From: Hofstenia miamia
Lineage: Eukaryota; Xenacoelomorpha; Acoela
NCBI GenBank assembly: GCA_004352715.1
Contig: SCFE01000046.1
Location: 1,739,783 to 1,803,782, forward strand
Length of the DNA stretch: 64,000 nucleotides
Direction: 5' to 3'
Part shown: positions 61,431-64,000 of the stretch, piece by piece
Layout of the letters: each line of letters starts with the position of its first letter
Numbering within the stretch: the first letter of the stretch is position 1
Notes under the pieces: model-generated
The model's input: the letters and a program-made list of their open reading frames with translations, nothing else
Databases searched by the model: none
Told to the model about the DNA's origin: nothing
Made by a program: the position numbers and the translations under genes

Positions 61431-63513
61431 CTAAATTACATTGAATAAAAAATTATGTAATAAAAACGAATTGCTTTGCAGTGCACGAGATAAACAGTCG
61501 TTGAAAATATTATAAAGAAACTTCATAACTAAAGATATAATGCAATATAGCACATAATCCGTAAAAAGAAAATTACTCCATCTTTAATATACGACTAAAT
61601 GTGTATTGACGTACACAGTAGAACTAGTAATTATTTTTTGACTTAACCATAATTACCGCTGATCAATCTGTCAAACCAACGGAAATTAAGCCTTTGCAGT
61701 TCACCGCGAAAGTGTAACTCAATTTCTAAGTTAATTAACAATTAATCCTATATTTAGATTAATGACAAACTGCATTATGCAAATTGATAAAAGCTCCATA
61801 ACCCAATTTGGTCCTTAAATAATAAATTTCTAATACAAGATATTCTAAAACATTAGTTGGCGATAACCTACTCACAACATTATTTCATTAGTATAGGAAT
61901 ATTGGCCAAAGAAATATCAACAATTGATCGAAAAATAGCAACTTTAATTTTAAAAAATTTGCGGCCCAGGCAATTCCCCATAATTAATTTTGACCAGACT
62001 TATATTCACAGGAGCTTGTATTCCTCAACCACATGTCGTGCGAATAGTTTTCTTTGCGTTATTCACGATCTCAGGTGGTCGAGAAACTTTTCTTTGCATT
62101 AACGCAGTCTTGCAAGGCCGAGCTATTGGGAAAAAGGGCAGAAATTTGAAAAATAATTATTACACAAAAGTGCACGCAAATCAGCCCAAATGCAGTGAAT
62201 GCAATATAATTTTTCAACAATGTTTTTACCATAAAATTTACATTATTAAATTCTATAATAGTATCATATACATTTCTAAAACTCAATATGTTTTCAACTA
62301 CATTGTGTTGATTTTATTAGACATTTCTAACATACCCAAGCTTACATCAACATATCGATTAATTAAATTTTTTCGCAAGAATCATAAAATGACTCGAATT
62401 AGTATGAAATTACATTTAAAGGGACAGGTACATTTCTGTTCGGTTTAAATGTAATTATCAAACTTTTAGCAAATCCCCTATAATACACCTCTTATAACAA
62501 AAAATCAAAGTACTGCAAAACTGAAATCAAACTAAAGTATAAAAAGCATCCAAATAAATTTTAGGCTTCGCATAAGCAAGTTTATATTTAATACGAATGA
62601 AGCTCTACCCGGCCCTCTCTAAACAAAAGCAGAAGTCTAATATCTTATAGACAACAGACAATATTCGAAAATTGCTATGCAAAATTTAAAAATTATTTCT
62701 ACAAAATACCACATTTCATTCATAATTTATGATATAATATTAATAATTTAAAGACAACAGAATCCATTTATTATCCTCGTTATTGTCAGCACGAAGTGTT
62801 GTGTCTAGCGATAATTAGGGAAATTATTCAAGTCACCATACGGTGTTTACTAGTCAGAATTCCACTGGTGTCATGCACATAGGAATTGTAGACCAGTCAA
62901 ACTGTATGCATAAATAACATTAACTTTGCAAAGATTACTACCGAATTATAATTTGCGCCTTTGAGTTACATCGACCCGAAGAGGTCTATTTTGACTATAA
63001 CATCCTACCAAATTAGATTGGTTTATATTAGTTGATAAAACAAGTTACTTAATGAAAAATGGTCATACATAATAATTAAATTTATATTGAACCTATTTAA
63101 CACTTCCCTACTTCAGCAGTCCACAACAGGGTTTCTATGATTTTGTGGATACTGTAAATAAGATCTTTAGGTTTGTATAATTTGTATAAATTATATGCAA
63201 ATCAATGCGTCATTACTAAAAATAATTATTCCAGCAACAATGCACTTCATAAATAAAAGTCAAGTTAATCATACATGTTATCGTCCAACCAGAGTAAATA
63301 ATGGCTAACATTGTGTTTTGTCTACTCCAGTTGATCAGAAAAAACGCAGCATTATTTAGAAAATTTAAATAATATTTGAGCTCGATTATACCTTTATGAT
63401 TTACTGATGATAAAATATAATTTCTGATCTTATTAACTTGACAATAATTACATCTGAGCATTGCAATGCATATTAAATATAAGTACCTAACTTGTTTTTG
63501 AAGAAACTCATAC
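61431..63513. other. Upstream Smad intron, no MH1 exon found
   Basis: Searched on the minus strand for MH1 hallmarks such as CRLWRWPDL or INPYHY; none seen. A plus-strand frame at 61857-62448 contains FPIINFDQTYIH, loosely like a transposase, but no element ends support it. Confidence 0.45.
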
Positions 63514-63521
63514 ATGTACAA

Positions 63522-63870
63522 CAGAATGGCGACCGGGTCACATATTTTGACATACGACCCAACCCGACCTGCAAAAAATTGACCCATGACCTGACCCATG
63601 GGTCAGATAGTCAGCTTATGACACGAGTTGTATTTGCAAATGTTTGACACAACTAACATGAGAAAATATCATTAACATTAATTTAAGAGTAGGTTTTTAA
63701 TAGCGTAGTAGATTGCATACTAAATTCAAATGCATGGTTAATTTTCAAACAGTTCATTTCTCTGACCTGGCAATTTTCATAATTTTGACTCATGACCCGA
63801 CTCAACCCGAGCAAGTGTGACCCACAACCCGACCCACGGATCGGGTTGGGTCGACCCGTTTGCCACCCTG
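63522..63870. mobile_element. hAT-type MITE rich in GACCCGACCC words, 349 bp, perfect 8-bp TSD
   Basis: The left end CAGAATGGCGACCGGGTC and the inverted right end CAGGGTGGCAAACGGGTC match at 14 of 18. The exact octamer ATGTACAA flanks both sides (63514-63521 and 63871-63878). Both subterminal regions are packed with GACCC / GGGTC / AACCCGACC words on both strands, forming many short inverted repeats. No coding capacity. Confidence 0.85.
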
Positions 63871-64000
63871 ATGTACAACCACATGTATCATTTCTCAGCG
63901 CTTATATGCAATTCAATTCGAAATTACTAAGTAGGATATTTTATAACCAAACTTTCATTTTAGCACTACTTGAAAGGGACGATTTTTGATTCTTCAAATA
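63871..64000. other. Window edge, nothing recognised
   Basis: Short tail after the MITE target duplication. No feature seen. Confidence 0.5.

Noticed and set aside
61857-62448. Plus-strand frames with FPIINFDQTYIH, loosely like a DDE transposase
   Set aside because: The match is short and in broken frames, and no terminal repeats or target duplication were found around it.

Overview
This is an AT-rich stretch of metazoan nuclear DNA with multi-kilobase introns, many (TA)n microsatellites and many DNA transposons and LINEs. The organism cannot be named from the sequence. A Smad1/5/8 gene proves an animal. THAP-domain abundance and a somewhat diverged Smad would fit an invertebrate deuterostome such as a tunicate, but that is inference.

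Region 1 (1.6-33.5 kb, + strand): five THAP zinc-finger exons (1.6, 16.0, 21.1, 24.3 and 29.6 kb) are interleaved with three C2H2 zinc-finger exons (7.9, 19.4 and 33.2 kb). The three C2H2 exons belong to one gene. Two fingers are split across their introns and rejoin exactly in phase 1, giving six fingers and an acidic C-terminus. All five THAP exons also have an in-frame phase-1 donor, and at least four begin with their own ATG. The layout therefore suggests alternative THAP first exons spliced into a shared zinc-finger body. This is the most interesting feature of the window. The introns hold a hAT-type MITE with perfect 8-bp target duplications, a 54-bp mini-MITE, two TA-flanked pogo/mariner-type elements and an 841-bp foldback element.

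Region 2 (35-47 kb, + strand): three decayed non-LTR (LINE) retrotransposon copies. The best preserved (about 41.5-46.5 kb) has an SGNH-esterase-like ORF1, a 2A-like motif, an APE endonuclease and a reverse transcriptase with YADD, all broken by frameshifts and stops.

Region 3 (47.9-61.4 kb, - strand): the 3' part of a Smad1/5/8 gene. Four coding exons cover the PPxY linker and the whole MH2 domain, ending in the phosphorylatable SSVS tail. The MH1 exons are not seen and probably lie beyond 64 kb. Its 11.6-kb intron carries a hAT-like MITE and a 3.2-kb DNA transposon with perfect 8-bp target duplications; the transposon holds a broken gene of an uncharacterised transposon-linked family. Another MITE sits at 63.5 kb.

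Assembly quality: nine N runs are present, and three places show exact local duplications abutting Ns that look like false duplications (7.7-8.0, 26.4-28.0 and 42.05-43.2 kb), with a fourth probable case at 3.7-4.1 kb. Exon and repeat counts there should not be taken literally.
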